Shown here: piece after piece, positions 46,349 to 56,110 of the stretch
Layout: each line of letters opens with the position of its first letter
Position numbering within the stretch: position 1 is the first letter of the stretch
NCBI RefSeq assembly: GCF_008806975.1
Contig: NZ_CP031728.1
Location: 4,485,501 to 4,549,500, forward strand
From: Cellvibrio sp. KY-GH-1
GTDB lineage: Bacteria > Pseudomonadota > Gammaproteobacteria > Pseudomonadales > Cellvibrionaceae
Length of the DNA: 64,000 nt
Direction: 5' to 3'
Notes under the pieces: model-generated
Database searches by the model: none
Told to the model about the DNA's origin: nothing
The model's input: only the letters and a program-made list of their open reading frames with translations
Program-made: the position numbers and the translations under genes

Positions 46349-46790
46349 CTTGGCAGTTGGCCCCGGTACCAAAGTGACTTTGCATTTTGCGTTACAGTTG
46401 GATAACGGCGACGTAGTCGATTCCAATTTTGAACGCAACCCCGCCACTTTTACGGTGGGTGATGGCAATTTGTTGCCCGGTTTTGAAAAAGCGTTATTTG
46501 GGATGTTTGAAGGCGAGCACAAAACCCTGGTGATTAAACCCGAGGATGGCTTCGGACAGCGTAACCCAAACAATATTCAGGAAATTGCACGTAGCCAATT
46601 TAGCCCGGACCTCGAATTGAGCGAAGGCTTAATGTTGTCGTTTGCCGATGCACAAAAAACCGAGTTGCCAGGTGTGGTGCAGCGGTTTGATGATGAGGTG
46701 GTTGTGGTAGATTTTAATCACCCGCTTTCTGGTCGCGATATCTTGTTTGAAGTATCTATCCTCAAAATTGAACCCGTGCAGGTGCACTGA
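46341..46790 (+). CDS. fkpB: FKBP-type peptidyl-prolyl isomerase
   Basis: From the ATG at 46341 (inside the end of lspA) the protein has 149 residues. It has a split FKBP fold with an inserted flap: [40 protein letters not shown], the insert ([23 protein letters not shown]) and [16 protein letters not shown]. It assists proline isomerisation and has chaperone-like activity. It is followed two bases later by ispH, the usual gammaproteobacterial order. Confidence 0.93.
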   Translation: MRNLAVGPGTKVTLHFALQLDNGDVVDSNFERNPATFTVGDGNLLPGFEKALFGMFEGEHKTLVIKPEDGFGQRNPNNIQEIARSQFSPDLELSEGLMLSFADAQKTELPGVVQRFDDEVVVVDFNHPLSGRDILFEVSILKIEPVQVH

Positions 46791-46792
46791 TC

Positions 46793-47731
46793 ATGACTCA
46801 AATCAAACTTGCTAATCCCCGCGGCTTTTGTGCAGGCGTTGATCGTGCCATCGATATTGTTAATCGTGCGCTCGACGTCTTTGGTGCTCCCATTTATGTA
46901 CGTCATGAAGTGGTGCACAACAAATTCGTGGTGGATTCATTGCGTGAGCGCGGTGCGATATTTGTTGATGAGGTAGAGCAGGTTCCCGACGATGTTATTT
47001 TAATTTTTAGTGCCCATGGTGTTTCGCAAGCGGTGCGCAAAGAGGCTGAAGATCGTGGCTTGCAAGTATTTGACGCAACCTGTCCGTTGGTTACCAAGGT
47101 GCATATCGAAGTGACTCGCTACAGTCGCGAAGGTCGTGAGTGTATTTTAATTGGTCATGAAGGGCACCCTGAAGTGGAAGGAACCATGGGGCAATATAGC
47201 ACGTCCAACGGTGGCTCTATTTATCTGGTTGAAGATGAATCTGATGTGGATGCATTAGTCGTTCGCGATGCAGAACACCTAGCGTATGTAACCCAGACGA
47301 CTTTATCGATGGACGACACAGCCAAGGTGATTGAAGCCTTGCGCAATAAATTCCCTAAAATCCAGGGGCCGCGTAAAGATGATATTTGTTACGCAACCAC
47401 CAACCGCCAGGATGCAGTGCGCCAGCTCGCTCTGGAGTGCGATTTGGTATTAGTGGTAGGCTCCCCAAATTCGTCAAATTCCAATCGCTTGCGAGAGCTT
47501 GCGGAGCGTTGCGGTACGGAAAGTTATTTAATTGACGGCCCTGATGATATTAATCCTGTGTGGATTAAAAATAGAAATTGCATCGGTATAACTGCTGGTG
47601 CGTCTGCACCGGAAATTTTAGTAAAACAAGTGATCGATAAATTGAAAGCTTGTGGAGCTGAAGTGCCCATCGAAATGGATGGGACACCGGAAAATATCAG
47701 TTTTTCGTTACCAAAAGCATTACGCGGTTGA
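46793..47731 (+). CDS. ispH: 4-hydroxy-3-methylbut-2-enyl diphosphate reductase
   Basis: The 312-residue iron-sulfur enzyme makes IPP and DMAPP in the last step of the MEP isoprenoid pathway. The cluster-binding cysteines are Cys13 ([11 protein letters not shown]), one in [11 protein letters not shown] (~97) and one in [11 protein letters not shown] (~198). Other markers are [22 protein letters not shown] and [13 protein letters not shown]. It ends the backbone operon that began with murJ. A terminator hairpin follows immediately. Confidence 0.98.
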   Translation: MTQIKLANPRGFCAGVDRAIDIVNRALDVFGAPIYVRHEVVHNKFVVDSLRERGAIFVDEVEQVPDDVILIFSAHGVSQAVRKEAEDRGLQVFDATCPLVTKVHIEVTRYSREGRECILIGHEGHPEVEGTMGQYSTSNGGSIYLVEDESDVDALVVRDAEHLAYVTQTTLSMDDTAKVIEALRNKFPKIQGPRKDDICYATTNRQDAVRQLALECDLVLVVGSPNSSNSNRLRELAERCGTESYLIDGPDDINPVWIKNRNCIGITAGASAPEILVKQVIDKLKACGAEVPIEMDGTPENISFSLPKALRG

Positions 47732-47757
47732 AACCTGATTTTGAATCAGGTTTTTTT
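47731..47757. terminator. Terminator after ispH
   Basis: AACCTGAT and ATCAGGTT form an 8-bp stem with a five-base loop, followed by six T. It overlaps the last codons of the convergent pseudopilin gene. Confidence 0.8.
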
Positions 47758-48267
47758 GCATTCGCCTGCCGCTGTTTTTTCTGATCGCAGGCGCCCGGCT
47801 CGATTTAGTACCAGTTTGATTCCTTCGTCGGCCGTTGCTGCGCAAACTGTCATTGCACCCATCACAATTGCGCCTCCGTCTCTTCTTCCAGGTGTTCTGC
47901 CTTCTCCGGTGCCGATAAACGATATTTCGTTAGGAACCGGAAAGCTGTCATGAATTATTGTATTTTTTAGTCCGGCGTGCTCCTGTAATAACCGCTCATT
48001 CTCGTCTTGTACGCCGTTATTGTTTAAATCGATAAATAATACCCAGCCTAGATGCCATTTTTTCTTTGCTCGCAGCACCGTCCGTTGGTTGGCAAAAACG
48101 GCCTTACTACGAGCTGTCTCAATCGCATCCACTAGAGTTTGGGTTGCTGTTTCTGTTTGGGCTTTTTGAATTTGACGGGAAAAATCAGGCAATGCCAAGG
48201 CAGTTAACAGGGCAATTACTGAGATGGTAATGAGAAGTTCAACAAGGGTAAATCCGTAATATTTCAT
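47746..48267 (-). CDS. GspH/FimT-type pseudopilin
   Basis: The 173-residue protein starts MKYYGFTLVELLITISVIALLTALALPDF, a class III prepilin leader cleaved before Phe with Glu5 in the mature form, followed by the long N-terminal helix. The rest resembles the GspH/FimT domain (ARSKAVFANQRTVLR, GWVLFIDLNNNGVQDENERLL, LVLNRAGRLR). A strong AGGAAAGG site precedes the start. It is divergent from a second FimT-like gene at 48482. It is probably a minor pilin of the type IV pilus. Confidence 0.88.
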   Translation of the reverse strand: MKYYGFTLVELLITISVIALLTALALPDFSRQIQKAQTETATQTLVDAIETARSKAVFANQRTVLRAKKKWHLGWVLFIDLNNNGVQDENERLLQEHAGLKNTIIHDSFPVPNEISFIGTGEGRTPGRRDGGAIVMGAMTVCAATADEGIKLVLNRAGRLRSEKTAAGECKKT

Positions 48268-48481
48268 TCATTCCTTTCCTTGGATGACGCGCAAAAAAAG
48301 TCGCGTTTAATCTGACGCCAAAGCGGCCATTCAACAACCTGCCTTGACCATATGTCGCCCCTCTAGCATTCCGCGTGGATGCCTATGATAGGCTGATTCA
48401 ATATAAACAATGTGGCTGGTGCTGTCTATGCGGCAGAGACTAAACAGAAATGACAGTTCAGGCTCAAAAGAGAGAACGCTA

Positions 48482-49024
48482 ATGCGTAAATCGGTATTTG
48501 GCTTTACCTTGATTGAATTGTTAGTCACGCTGGTAGTGGTTGCGATTGTTTTGTCTGCGGCCATTCCATCCTTCCAATCCCAAATACTTAATAACCGATC
48601 GATCTCATTGGGTGAGGATTTGGCTTCCGCAATCAATTTGGCACGGTCTGAAGCGGTAAAGCGCTCTACCCGAGTAGCAATATGTGCTAGTAAGTCTGGT
48701 ACTGATTGTGACGGTGCGTGGACCGATGGTTTCATCGTGTTTATCGACACCGCAGCCAAAGATACTGATCCCGCTCCAGTGGTCGGCACCATATTGAAAG
48801 TCTGGGGCGCGCTCGATTTGAGAGCTGTTATTACTGCAAAAAGTGACAGGGATGATGTCACGTTTATCCGCTACACCGGGTTGGGCACGCTTGCTCGCGT
48901 AACAGAAAAGCAAATTGTTGTTACTGCCGAAATGAAAAAATGCACTATGAGTGCTGCGCGGAAAATTACTGTGGGTTTATCTGGCATGGTTTCAGTATCG
49001 AATGTCACATGCTCAGCCAGTTAA
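48482..49024 (+). CDS. fimT: FimT-type minor pseudopilin
   Basis: The start at 48482 gives 180 residues beginning MRKSVFGFTLIELLVTLVVVAIVLSAAIPSF, a type III leader and pilin helix; longer in-frame starts lack a leader. The GspH/FimT domain is seen in LARSEAVKRSTRVAICASKSGTDC, WTDGFIVFIDT and a late GLSGMVSVSN with a C-terminal disulfide-like cysteine pair. It heads the operon fimT-pilV-pilW-pilX-pilY1-pilE, with 31 bp to pilV. Minor pilins prime pilus assembly in the periplasm. The 214-bp gap before it holds the divergent promoters, but I could not choose boxes. Confidence 0.9.
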   Translation: MRKSVFGFTLIELLVTLVVVAIVLSAAIPSFQSQILNNRSISLGEDLASAINLARSEAVKRSTRVAICASKSGTDCDGAWTDGFIVFIDTAAKDTDPAPVVGTILKVWGALDLRAVITAKSDRDDVTFIRYTGLGTLARVTEKQIVVTAEMKKCTMSAARKITVGLSGMVSVSNVTCSAS

Positions 49025-49055
49025 ATTAGTCGAATCTATTCAGGTGGATTGATCT

Positions 49056-49508
49056 ATGCGGTATCCATTTTTTTTGCGCCGTTGCCAACACGGTGTTGGG
49101 CTGATAGAGGTTCTTGTAACGTTGTTGATTCTCTCTACGGCGCTGCTCACATTGGGCACAATGCAAAATAGATCTTTGCAGTTTAACCAAAGCGCTTATA
49201 TGCGTTCGCAAGCCAATGTTTTTGCGTATGATATTTTAGATCGAATGCGGGTCAATTTGAGAAATATCGCGTCCTATCATTCAGCGTTAGCTGGACCTGC
49301 AGCATCGGCAGTTACATCACCCCTCGCAGCAGTGGATCTTAATGCGTGGCGCACAAATATTTATCGTGCTTTACCTGATGGTAAAGGCGGTGTTTCGTGT
49401 GTGGCGGCTACCAGTATTTGTACAGTGACCATTACCTGGAAGGAACTCAGTAGTAATGATGAAGATACTGAAAATGTTTCAGAGTTTACCTATAGCGCCC
49501 GGTTGTGA
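49056..49508 (+). CDS. pilV: Type IV pilus minor pilin PilV
   Basis: The 150-residue protein has leader and helix CQHGVGLIEVLVTLLILSTALLTLGTMQNRSLQFNQSAY, followed by DILDRMRVN, the PilV signature. The prepilin cleavage would be before Val/Gly in HGVGLIE. The TGA overlaps the frame of the next gene region, so it is tightly coupled to pilW. It works as a minor pilin in the priming complex with PilW, PilX and FimT. Confidence 0.9.
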   Translation: MRYPFFLRRCQHGVGLIEVLVTLLILSTALLTLGTMQNRSLQFNQSAYMRSQANVFAYDILDRMRVNLRNIASYHSALAGPAASAVTSPLAAVDLNAWRTNIYRALPDGKGGVSCVAATSICTVTITWKELSSNDEDTENVSEFTYSARL

Positions 49509-49519
49509 GGATCGTGTTT

Positions 49520-50566
49520 ATGCATAAACGAGAGGCAGGCTTATCGCTGGTTGAACTGATGATTTCAATCACTCTGGGCATTGTGTTGATGACTGGTGTT
49601 GTACAGATTTTTTTGTCGAGCAAATCAGTCTTTTCTTCGCAACAAGGGCTATCGCGAATTCAAGAAACTGGCCGTTTGGGTATTGAATTTTTAGGAAGAG
49701 ACATACGTATGGCTGCGTATTATGGATGCTACAGACCTAATCCAAGTATGCCGGGCGGAGAGTTGCAAAACGGCGCTATGGTGATTTCCGGATTGCATGG
49801 CAATTTTGCTGAAGGGCTTCGCGGATATGACTCTGCCACCAGTGTGCCCGGTGGTGCTGCAGCGTTGGGCGGTAGCATTACTCCTCTGACAAAGGGAACG
49901 GCAAATGTTGTTGTTGTGCGTTCCGTGAAAATTGCAGGATTACCTGTATCTAAGTCCAACGATTCGAATGGTGTTTACGCTTATACGCCTAGTCCCGCCG
50001 ATAAAAATAAATGTGTTGAAGGTATGTGCAAAGATACTGCGGTAATCGTGAGTGATTGTTTTAAGGCTCGCGTTTATCGAATAGCAGTTGACCCTTCTGT
50101 AACGGGTAACGAGGTATATTTTCGCCACAATGAGGGGTGGGGTGGTGGAGTTATTGCGACTGAGAATTTTATAAATGGTGAGATTGCAGCAATCAATACC
50201 ACTGCGTATTTCCTGGCGAAAGGTGTTAGTGGTCAACCTAGCTTATGGCAAAAAACTAACACGGAGGCGCCGGTGGAGTTGTTGGAGGGCGTTGAGCAAA
50301 TGCGCATCACTTACGCAACAAGTGAAAATGAAAATTACCGCTTGGCGAGTCTGCTTTCGGCAACAGATTGGAGCAAAGTAAATTCTGTTCGAATCGAATT
50401 GGTGGTTCGGAGCGCGGACAACAACCTGGTTGATTCCCCGCAGCCTTACACGCTTGGTGGGGTAACCGTAACTCCGGCACCTGAAAGTGGGGTTGCTGAT
50501 AAATATTTGCGCCAGGTATTTACGTCAACTATTGGTATCCGTAGTCGTGCAACCAATATTCAGTAG
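49520..50566 (+). CDS. pilW: Type IV pilus minor pilin PilW
   Basis: The ATG at 49520 has GAGGA upstream and gives 348 residues. The leader is MHKREAGLSLVELMISITLGIVLMTGVVQIFLSSKSVF, then LSRIQETGRLGIEFLGRDIRMAAYYGC, typical of PilW. The large C-terminal part has several Cys (CVEGMCKD, DCFKARV) and the VEQMRITYA motif near the end. It lies 8 bp before pilX. It is part of the minor-pilin tip complex. Confidence 0.92.
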   Translation: MHKREAGLSLVELMISITLGIVLMTGVVQIFLSSKSVFSSQQGLSRIQETGRLGIEFLGRDIRMAAYYGCYRPNPSMPGGELQNGAMVISGLHGNFAEGLRGYDSATSVPGGAAALGGSITPLTKGTANVVVVRSVKIAGLPVSKSNDSNGVYAYTPSPADKNKCVEGMCKDTAVIVSDCFKARVYRIAVDPSVTGNEVYFRHNEGWGGGVIATENFINGEIAAINTTAYFLAKGVSGQPSLWQKTNTEAPVELLEGVEQMRITYATSENENYRLASLLSATDWSKVNSVRIELVVRSADNNLVDSPQPYTLGGVTVTPAPESGVADKYLRQVFTSTIGIRSRATNIQ

Positions 50567-50574
50567 GTCTAACT

Positions 50575-51147
50575 ATGAGTTATCTCAATCAAAACTACCG
50601 ATCTATTAGTTCCAAGACTTCCCAGCAAGGTGTTGTACTTCTTGTTGGTTTGGTAATGGTGCTGCTAATTACTATTGTGGGCTTGTCTGCAATTCGCGGT
50701 ACCGGATTGCAAGAAAGTATGGCGGGAAATATGCGGGATCTTAATCTGGCATTTCAATCGGCTGAGTCCGGTTTACGATTTGCCGAATCGATTGTCTCTA
50801 TTTCGGTAAAAACGGTCCCTCCTTTTGATTGCACGGCGGGCCTATGCGTAGATCAGGAGCGGGGTACCCCCGCGAATTCTGTTCGCTGGTGGAATGAAGA
50901 AAGTTGGGCAAAAATTGCGGTCGAGGCTGATTTGGGGCTAAAAAATGTCGAGCATCAACCCCGAATAATTTTGGAATTGCTGGATTCGGATGCGGGGTCT
51001 TGTGCTGCTGGGGAAGGGAGCGGAATAGGTACGGGAAGTTTAACGATGGTTGGTGATTGCATTCCCTATAGAATCACTGCATTGGGCTACGGTGCGGACG
51101 AAAATACCCAGGTAATGGTGCAGTCGGCGTATAAGCGCCATCAGTAG
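50575..51147 (+). CDS. pilX: Type IV pilus minor pilin PilX
   Basis: The 190-residue protein has a membrane-spanning pilin-like helix QQGVVLLVGLVMVLLITIVGLSAIRG, followed by LQESMAGNMRDLNLAFQSAESGLRFAE, the classic PilX signature. Unlike true prepilins it lacks a Glu5-type helix start, as usual for PilX. It is followed after 13 bp by pilY1, and the set PilW-PilX-PilY1 is functionally linked. Confidence 0.92.
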   Translation: MSYLNQNYRSISSKTSQQGVVLLVGLVMVLLITIVGLSAIRGTGLQESMAGNMRDLNLAFQSAESGLRFAESIVSISVKTVPPFDCTAGLCVDQERGTPANSVRWWNEESWAKIAVEADLGLKNVEHQPRIILELLDSDAGSCAAGEGSGIGTGSLTMVGDCIPYRITALGYGADENTQVMVQSAYKRHQ

Positions 51148-51160
51148 TGGAGATGAAACT

Positions 51161-54100
51161 ATGTTGCTGAATATATGTGTGAATAAATTGCGCTTTCTCT
51201 TGCAGCACATTCCTATGCATAAGCTGAATGTGTCACTGGTGGTTGCATCACTAAGCATGTCAATCGCTCACGTCGCAAGTGCAGCTCCTTCTCAGGCGCC
51301 GCTGTTTTTATCAAATCCAGTTGTGCCAATTATGATGTTGAATATGTCAAAGGATCATCAACTGTATTTTAAAGTTTATGATGACTATTCAGATTTGGAT
51401 GGAGATGGAACCCCGGATAATACCTACAAAAACAGCTACGATTATTACGGCTATTTCGATAGCAAAAAATGCTACACCTATAGCACCGCAAACAATCGAT
51501 TTGAACCATCTCGGAGAGTAGATAGCAGCACCAATTATTGTAACTACGGTGGAACTACAAATGAGTGGAGCGGAAATTTTTTAAACTGGACCAGCATGAC
51601 CCGTATGGACTCCATTCGTAAAATTTTGTACGGCGGTTTGCGCTCAACGGATACCTCAAGCGTAACTGTGCTTGAGCGAGCTTTTTTGCCTCATGATGCT
51701 CACTCATTTGCAAAGTATTACAACGGTAGTGATTTATCGAGCTTGACGCCATTCAATGACACAGCGGCTGTACCAAGAAATCTATCGGCGACTTCTGCTA
51801 CAGGTATTACAATTTGTAATACCACTCCAGGTGGTACCGCGTTATCACAAAATGTTACCAACGCGCCTTTGTTACGTGTCGCCAAGGGGAATTACACCTT
51901 TTGGGCTAGTAATGAGCGTTGGCAATGTAGGTGGAACAGTGAAGTTAGCGCAGCAAATGGTAACGACTCAGCTGCAACAGGGGTTTACGCTTACGGCAAT
52001 ACACCGGTCAATGCAAACAAGTTGGGGAGTGGTTCTGCCAGCGGTGAGTATTACGCGAGGGTTCAAGTTTGTGTCAGTGGGTTGGAGGAGGAAAATTGCC
52101 ACCAATACCCAAGTGGAAATAAAAAGCCCCAAGGATTATTGCAAGAGTATGGTGAGGTGCGCGGCGGAGCCAGCGTCGCAAAAGTTAATTTCGGATTAAT
52201 GACAGGTTCTTATACCAAAAATAAATCTGGTGGTGTGCTACGCAAAAATGTTGGCAACATGTCGACTGAAATTAACTCCAGCACTGACGGTACATTCACC
52301 AATACCGCAGGCGTAATTAAAACGCTAAATTTGCTGAGAATATACGGTTACCGCTATGAAGACGGAACCTATTTCAACGTCTCAGGAAGCGATAATTGTT
52401 CGTGGGGCTTAAACTCTTTCTCGGATAACAACTGCACCAATTGGGGTAACCCGCAAGCAGAAATCTATTTGGAGTCACTACGTTATCTGGCTGGCAAATC
52501 GGTAAATGACGCATTTAAAGCAGATGACTCATCCAAAATTTCCGGGTTGGCCACTGCTACTTGGTCTGCGCCAGTGACCTCCGCTAACGCGTGTGCTCCG
52601 CTAAGCGTGCTCCAGTTTAACGCTTCTACTACTTCATACGATGGAGACGGTTTGGGGCTCGCTACTGACGTTATTGCGAGTCCGAGTACATTAAATGCAT
52701 GGACAAATATTATTGCTGATTCAAAGCGCGAAGCGCTTTCGGGAAATTATTTTGTTGGAAAAAATGCTTCCTTAGCAGATGGCTTATGTACAGCAAAATC
52801 TCTCGGCGTATTATCGGATATTCAAGGAACTTGCCCGGATGCTCCCAGGTTGGAAGGAAGCTATCATTTAGCAGGATTGGCTTACTATGCGCGGACGAAT
52901 GATTTTATTTCTGGCGTAAGCGGGACCCAGACTGTCAGAACCTATGGAGTAGCACTTGCTCCAGCACTGCCCAAAGTTGAAATCCCAGTGCCCGGTAGCA
53001 GCACGCAAAAAATCACGATTTTGCCTGCATGTCGCGAAAAGGGGGTGGGAACCGCTCCTAATAACGGTGCCTGTGCGATTGTGGATTTTAAAATTTTATC
53101 GCAAACAAGTACTTCAACTGTTAACTCTGGCCGGCTTTATGTGAACTGGGAAGATAGTGAGCAGGGTGGTGACTATGACCAGGACTTATGGGGAATTATC
53201 GATTATTCCGTAACTGCTTCAACTGCTACCATTGGAACGGATGTGCTTATTTCCTCGGTGGGCTCCAATAAAATTGGATTTGGTTATGTAATCAGTGGGA
53301 CTAATGAAAAAGATGGGCCGCACTTCCATAGTGGTATCAACAACTACAATGAGTATGAGTGTTCTTCAGGTTGCTCCGTTGGAAATAGTATGGTCTATAA
53401 GAGTTGGCCCGTAGGAACATCAACAGATAAGTTTCTGGCGACACCGCTATACTACGCGGCCAAATGGGGTGGGTTCAGCGAGTCTTTGGTAAAAGGTGTT
53501 ATCGGGTCCAGTAGTTATAATTCCAATAATCGTTTGAATTACTACACTCAAGACAATGTGCTCGCAAAAATTAATAGTCTTGCAAAGCCCGAGTCTTATT
53601 ATTTTGCGACTGACCCTAGAACCCTGGAGGCCTCTCTGGCTGCGGCGTTGAATGATATCGCTGCAAGTATCGGGTCCTCTTCTGCGGTTGCAACGAATTC
53701 GACTCGTCTCTCAGAAGGCTCCTATGTTTATCAGGCGCAGTTTAATAGTGAGAGTTGGAGTGGAACTCTGAATGCGTTTGAGTTTGATAAAGACGGCAAG
53801 CTACCTACTTTACCTACGTTCTCAACTAATAATTCGGCCTCAATGCCTCGTAGTGGCTCAGGAAGAAATGTTTATACATTTGACGGCACAAATCGCAAAA
53901 ACTTCGCATGGGATCAGTTAACTTCAGGCCTTGGAAGTCAGCAAGCAGCACTCCAGTTAAGCTCAGAATCAACAGATGTAAATGCAAAAAAACGTGTGGA
54001 TTGGTTATTGGGTAATAGTACCTACGAAAGTAATGCGTCTGGATTGCGTGAGCGCGGTACAGGAGATGCCCGAGTTATATTGGGCGATATAGTTAACTCA

Positions 54101-55597
54101 AGCCCCGCTTTTGTCGGAGCGTGGGATTTCAGATATCAGCGCTTACCCGTAGGCGGGAGTAGCTATACAGCATTTGTTGAAAGCAAAAAGACACGAATCC
54201 CGCGCGTGTTTGTTGGTGCCAACGACGGCATGGTGCATGCGTTTCAGGCTCCTACTAAAGATGTTTCTGGCGGCGAGGTTTTCAAAGAGCTCTATGCATA
54301 CATTCCCAACATTGCATTTTCAAAATTAGCCAAACTTACGCAACCAGACTACGGTACCAGTGCGAATCCGCATCAATTTATTGTCGATGGGCCGATTACC
54401 GTAGGCGATGTCTATATTGGTGGGAGTTGGCGCACAATTGTAGTAGGTACCTTGGGTGCTGGTGGTAAGGGGATTTACGCGCTAGATGTAACAGATGAAT
54501 TAGATCCGAAGGTGTTATGGGAGTTAAGCACTGCTGATATTCCAGAGTTGGGCTATGTGATGGGTAAGCCGTTAATTGCGCCGATGAAGAATAATCGCTG
54601 GGCGGTAATTATGGGGAATGGAAGTGAAAGCAGTAGCTTCTCAAGCTTACTTGTTATCGATATCGAGCAACCCAAAAGCACTAGTTACACTCGCGTGTTG
54701 AATACGGGAGCTGGGATTGGTTTGTCTGCTCCAGAATTGCTTCCCAACGCTATTGGGCAAATCGAAGTAGCCTATGCGGGTGATTTGAGTGGTAATTTGT
54801 GGCGCTTTGATCTATCGAGCACAAGTGGTGGAAGTGCATGGAAAAAAGATTATTTGATATTTAAAGCAGTTGATTCCGGCGGTAATGCGCAACCTATCAG
54901 CGCGGCTCCGACTCTAGGCTTAAACCCTAAAATGAATAACAAAATTATGGTGTATTTTGGTACCGGGAAATATTTTGATATTGGGGATAATGCGACTCCA
55001 GTCTCTCCTCAATACAGTTTCTACGCTGTTGCGGATACAGGCTCGTTGATTACGCGATCAGATATGTTTGCGAAAACACTCACGACCAATTATTCATCAA
55101 GGACAAGAAGCGTTGTGCAAGATTCTTCTACACCGGTAAGCGCACCGGATTGGTCTGCTAAGAAAGGGTGGTATTTGGATTTTAATGACACCGCAGGTGA
55201 ACGCGTAACAACAAAAGCGATTCTATTGCAGGATCGGTTAATTTTCCCAACCTTAATACCTTCGGGTGTCGCATGCGAATACGGTGGGAAAAGTTGGTTA
55301 ATGCAGGTCACGGGCGTTGGTTGGAAAAATACGCCTCCTCCGCCTGCGGATCCGTTGCATCCAGATGATGGAACTGCGGTGCTGAACGATTATCTTGTCT
55401 TGGGCGATTTGGGTTTGGGTCGTTTGCCGGTCTCACCGTCATCCGCGTCTTCGTCCAGTGTTAGTGACGAGTGCACAAATGGATCAACAGGTCAGGCCGC
55501 TGTTATCGGAAGTGGCAGTAATGCCACCCTGATGAATGCTGCAACTACCTATAGCCTCTGTGGCGAAGGTAGGCAGTCCTGGCGGCAACTTCAATAA
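51161..55597 (+). CDS. pilY1: Type IV pilus tip adhesin/assembly protein PilY1
   Basis: The 1478-residue exported protein is larger than the ~1160 residues of P. aeruginosa PilY1. An export signal is clear (MHKLNVSLVVASLSMSIAHVASA, perhaps used from the internal Met). A calcium-loop-like DLDGDGTPDN lies at residues 78-87. The C-terminal beta-propeller region carries PilY1 markers: RVFVGANDGMVHAFQAP, AYIPNIAFSKLAKLTQPDYG, HQFIVDGPITVGDVYIGG and WRTIVVGTLGAGGKGIYALD. The middle (residues ~100-830) is rich in disulfide-type cysteines and Ser/Thr/Asn and is the part expected to vary. It promotes pilus extension, adhesion and surface sensing. Confidence 0.93.
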   Translation: MLLNICVNKLRFLLQHIPMHKLNVSLVVASLSMSIAHVASAAPSQAPLFLSNPVVPIMMLNMSKDHQLYFKVYDDYSDLDGDGTPDNTYKNSYDYYGYFDSKKCYTYSTANNRFEPSRRVDSSTNYCNYGGTTNEWSGNFLNWTSMTRMDSIRKILYGGLRSTDTSSVTVLERAFLPHDAHSFAKYYNGSDLSSLTPFNDTAAVPRNLSATSATGITICNTTPGGTALSQNVTNAPLLRVAKGNYTFWASNERWQCRWNSEVSAANGNDSAATGVYAYGNTPVNANKLGSGSASGEYYARVQVCVSGLEEENCHQYPSGNKKPQGLLQEYGEVRGGASVAKVNFGLMTGSYTKNKSGGVLRKNVGNMSTEINSSTDGTFTNTAGVIKTLNLLRIYGYRYEDGTYFNVSGSDNCSWGLNSFSDNNCTNWGNPQAEIYLESLRYLAGKSVNDAFKADDSSKISGLATATWSAPVTSANACAPLSVLQFNASTTSYDGDGLGLATDVIASPSTLNAWTNIIADSKREALSGNYFVGKNASLADGLCTAKSLGVLSDIQGTCPDAPRLEGSYHLAGLAYYARTNDFISGVSGTQTVRTYGVALAPALPKVEIPVPGSSTQKITILPACREKGVGTAPNNGACAIVDFKILSQTSTSTVNSGRLYVNWEDSEQGGDYDQDLWGIIDYSVTASTATIGTDVLISSVGSNKIGFGYVISGTNEKDGPHFHSGINNYNEYECSSGCSVGNSMVYKSWPVGTSTDKFLATPLYYAAKWGGFSESLVKGVIGSSSYNSNNRLNYYTQDNVLAKINSLAKPESYYFATDPRTLEASLAAALNDIAASIGSSSAVATNSTRLSEGSYVYQAQFNSESWSGTLNAFEFDKDGKLPTLPTFSTNNSASMPRSGSGRNVYTFDGTNRKNFAWDQLTSGLGSQQAALQLSSESTDVNAKKRVDWLLGNSTYESNASGLRERGTGDARVILGDIVNSSPAFVGAWDFRYQRLPVGGSSYTAFVESKKTRIPRVFVGANDGMVHAFQAPTKDVSGGEVFKELYAYIPNIAFSKLAKLTQPDYGTSANPHQFIVDGPITVGDVYIGGSWRTIVVGTLGAGGKGIYALDVTDELDPKVLWELSTADIPELGYVMGKPLIAPMKNNRWAVIMGNGSESSSFSSLLVIDIEQPKSTSYTRVLNTGAGIGLSAPELLPNAIGQIEVAYAGDLSGNLWRFDLSSTSGGSAWKKDYLIFKAVDSGGNAQPISAAPTLGLNPKMNNKIMVYFGTGKYFDIGDNATPVSPQYSFYAVADTGSLITRSDMFAKTLTTNYSSRTRSVVQDSSTPVSAPDWSAKKGWYLDFNDTAGERVTTKAILLQDRLIFPTLIPSGVACEYGGKSWLMQVTGVGWKNTPPPPADPLHPDDGTAVLNDYLVLGDLGLGRLPVSPSSASSSSVSDECTNGSTGQAAVIGSGSNATLMNAATTYSLCGEGRQSWRQLQ

Positions 55598-55613
55598 ACA
55601 GTGGGTGCTTTAG

Positions 55614-56027
55614 ATGAAAAAAGCCATGGGTTTTACGTTGATCGAAGCGATGATTACAGTGACAATTATCGGAATAATTGCTGCTATGGCCTATCCGTCG
55701 TATTTGGACTCTATCCGCAGGAGTAATCGCGCCGAAGCTAAAACTGAATTGATGGATCTTGCTCAGCGATTGCAGCGTTGTTATACCGGTTTAGCGCGAT
55801 TCGATGATGAAGATAATTGCGCTGTCTACAAGGATCTTGCGGATGGCGGTGTTGTGACTCGTGGATCGGGCTTTTATGAAATCACTATTGGTGCACTTGA
55901 GACCGAACCAACTCGAACGGCCTATTTGTTGAAAGCGAAAGCTATTAAGTCTCCACAAACGGAAGGTGATTGCAAGGAACTAACGTTATCCAGCAAAGGT
56001 GTTCAATTGCCAGATGGATGCTGGTAG
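55614..56027 (+). CDS. pilE: Type IV pilus minor pilin PilE
   Basis: The 137-residue prepilin starts MKKAMGFTLIEAMITVTIIGIIAAMAYPSYLDSIRRSNRAEAKTELMDLAQRLQRCYT, with cleavage before Phe and Glu5. It has a C-terminal disulfide loop (Cys in GDCKELTLSSKGVQLPDGCW). This matches PilE of the P. aeruginosa minor pilin operon. The stop is 18 bp before the terminator hairpin in which an IS element has inserted. Confidence 0.92.
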   Translation: MKKAMGFTLIEAMITVTIIGIIAAMAYPSYLDSIRRSNRAEAKTELMDLAQRLQRCYTGLARFDDEDNCAVYKDLADGGVVTRGSGFYEITIGALETEPTRTAYLLKAKAIKSPQTEGDCKELTLSSKGVQLPDGCW

Positions 56028-56045
56028 CCGTTTTATAAAAAGAAA

Positions 56046-56064
56046 AGCGGCCAGATTGGCCGCT
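56046..56064. repeat. Left copy of the 19-bp hairpin target duplication
   Basis: AGCGGCCAGATTGGCCGCT is a hairpin (AGCGGCCA/TGGCCGCT around GAT) identical to 57665-57683. With the A-tract on its left and the T-tract right of the other copy it reconstructs one bidirectional terminator for pilE and pilR. The IS has duplicated it and removed the T-run from this copy. Confidence 0.85.
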
Positions 56065-56110
56065 CAGACCGCTGACAAACCCCTAGCCAAAAGCTGGGGG
56101 TTTGCGTTTA

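Noticed and set aside
48268..48481. Sigma-54 promoter for the minor pilin operon
   Set aside because: TGGC and GC pairs with the required 10-11 bp spacing were not found in a convincing form.
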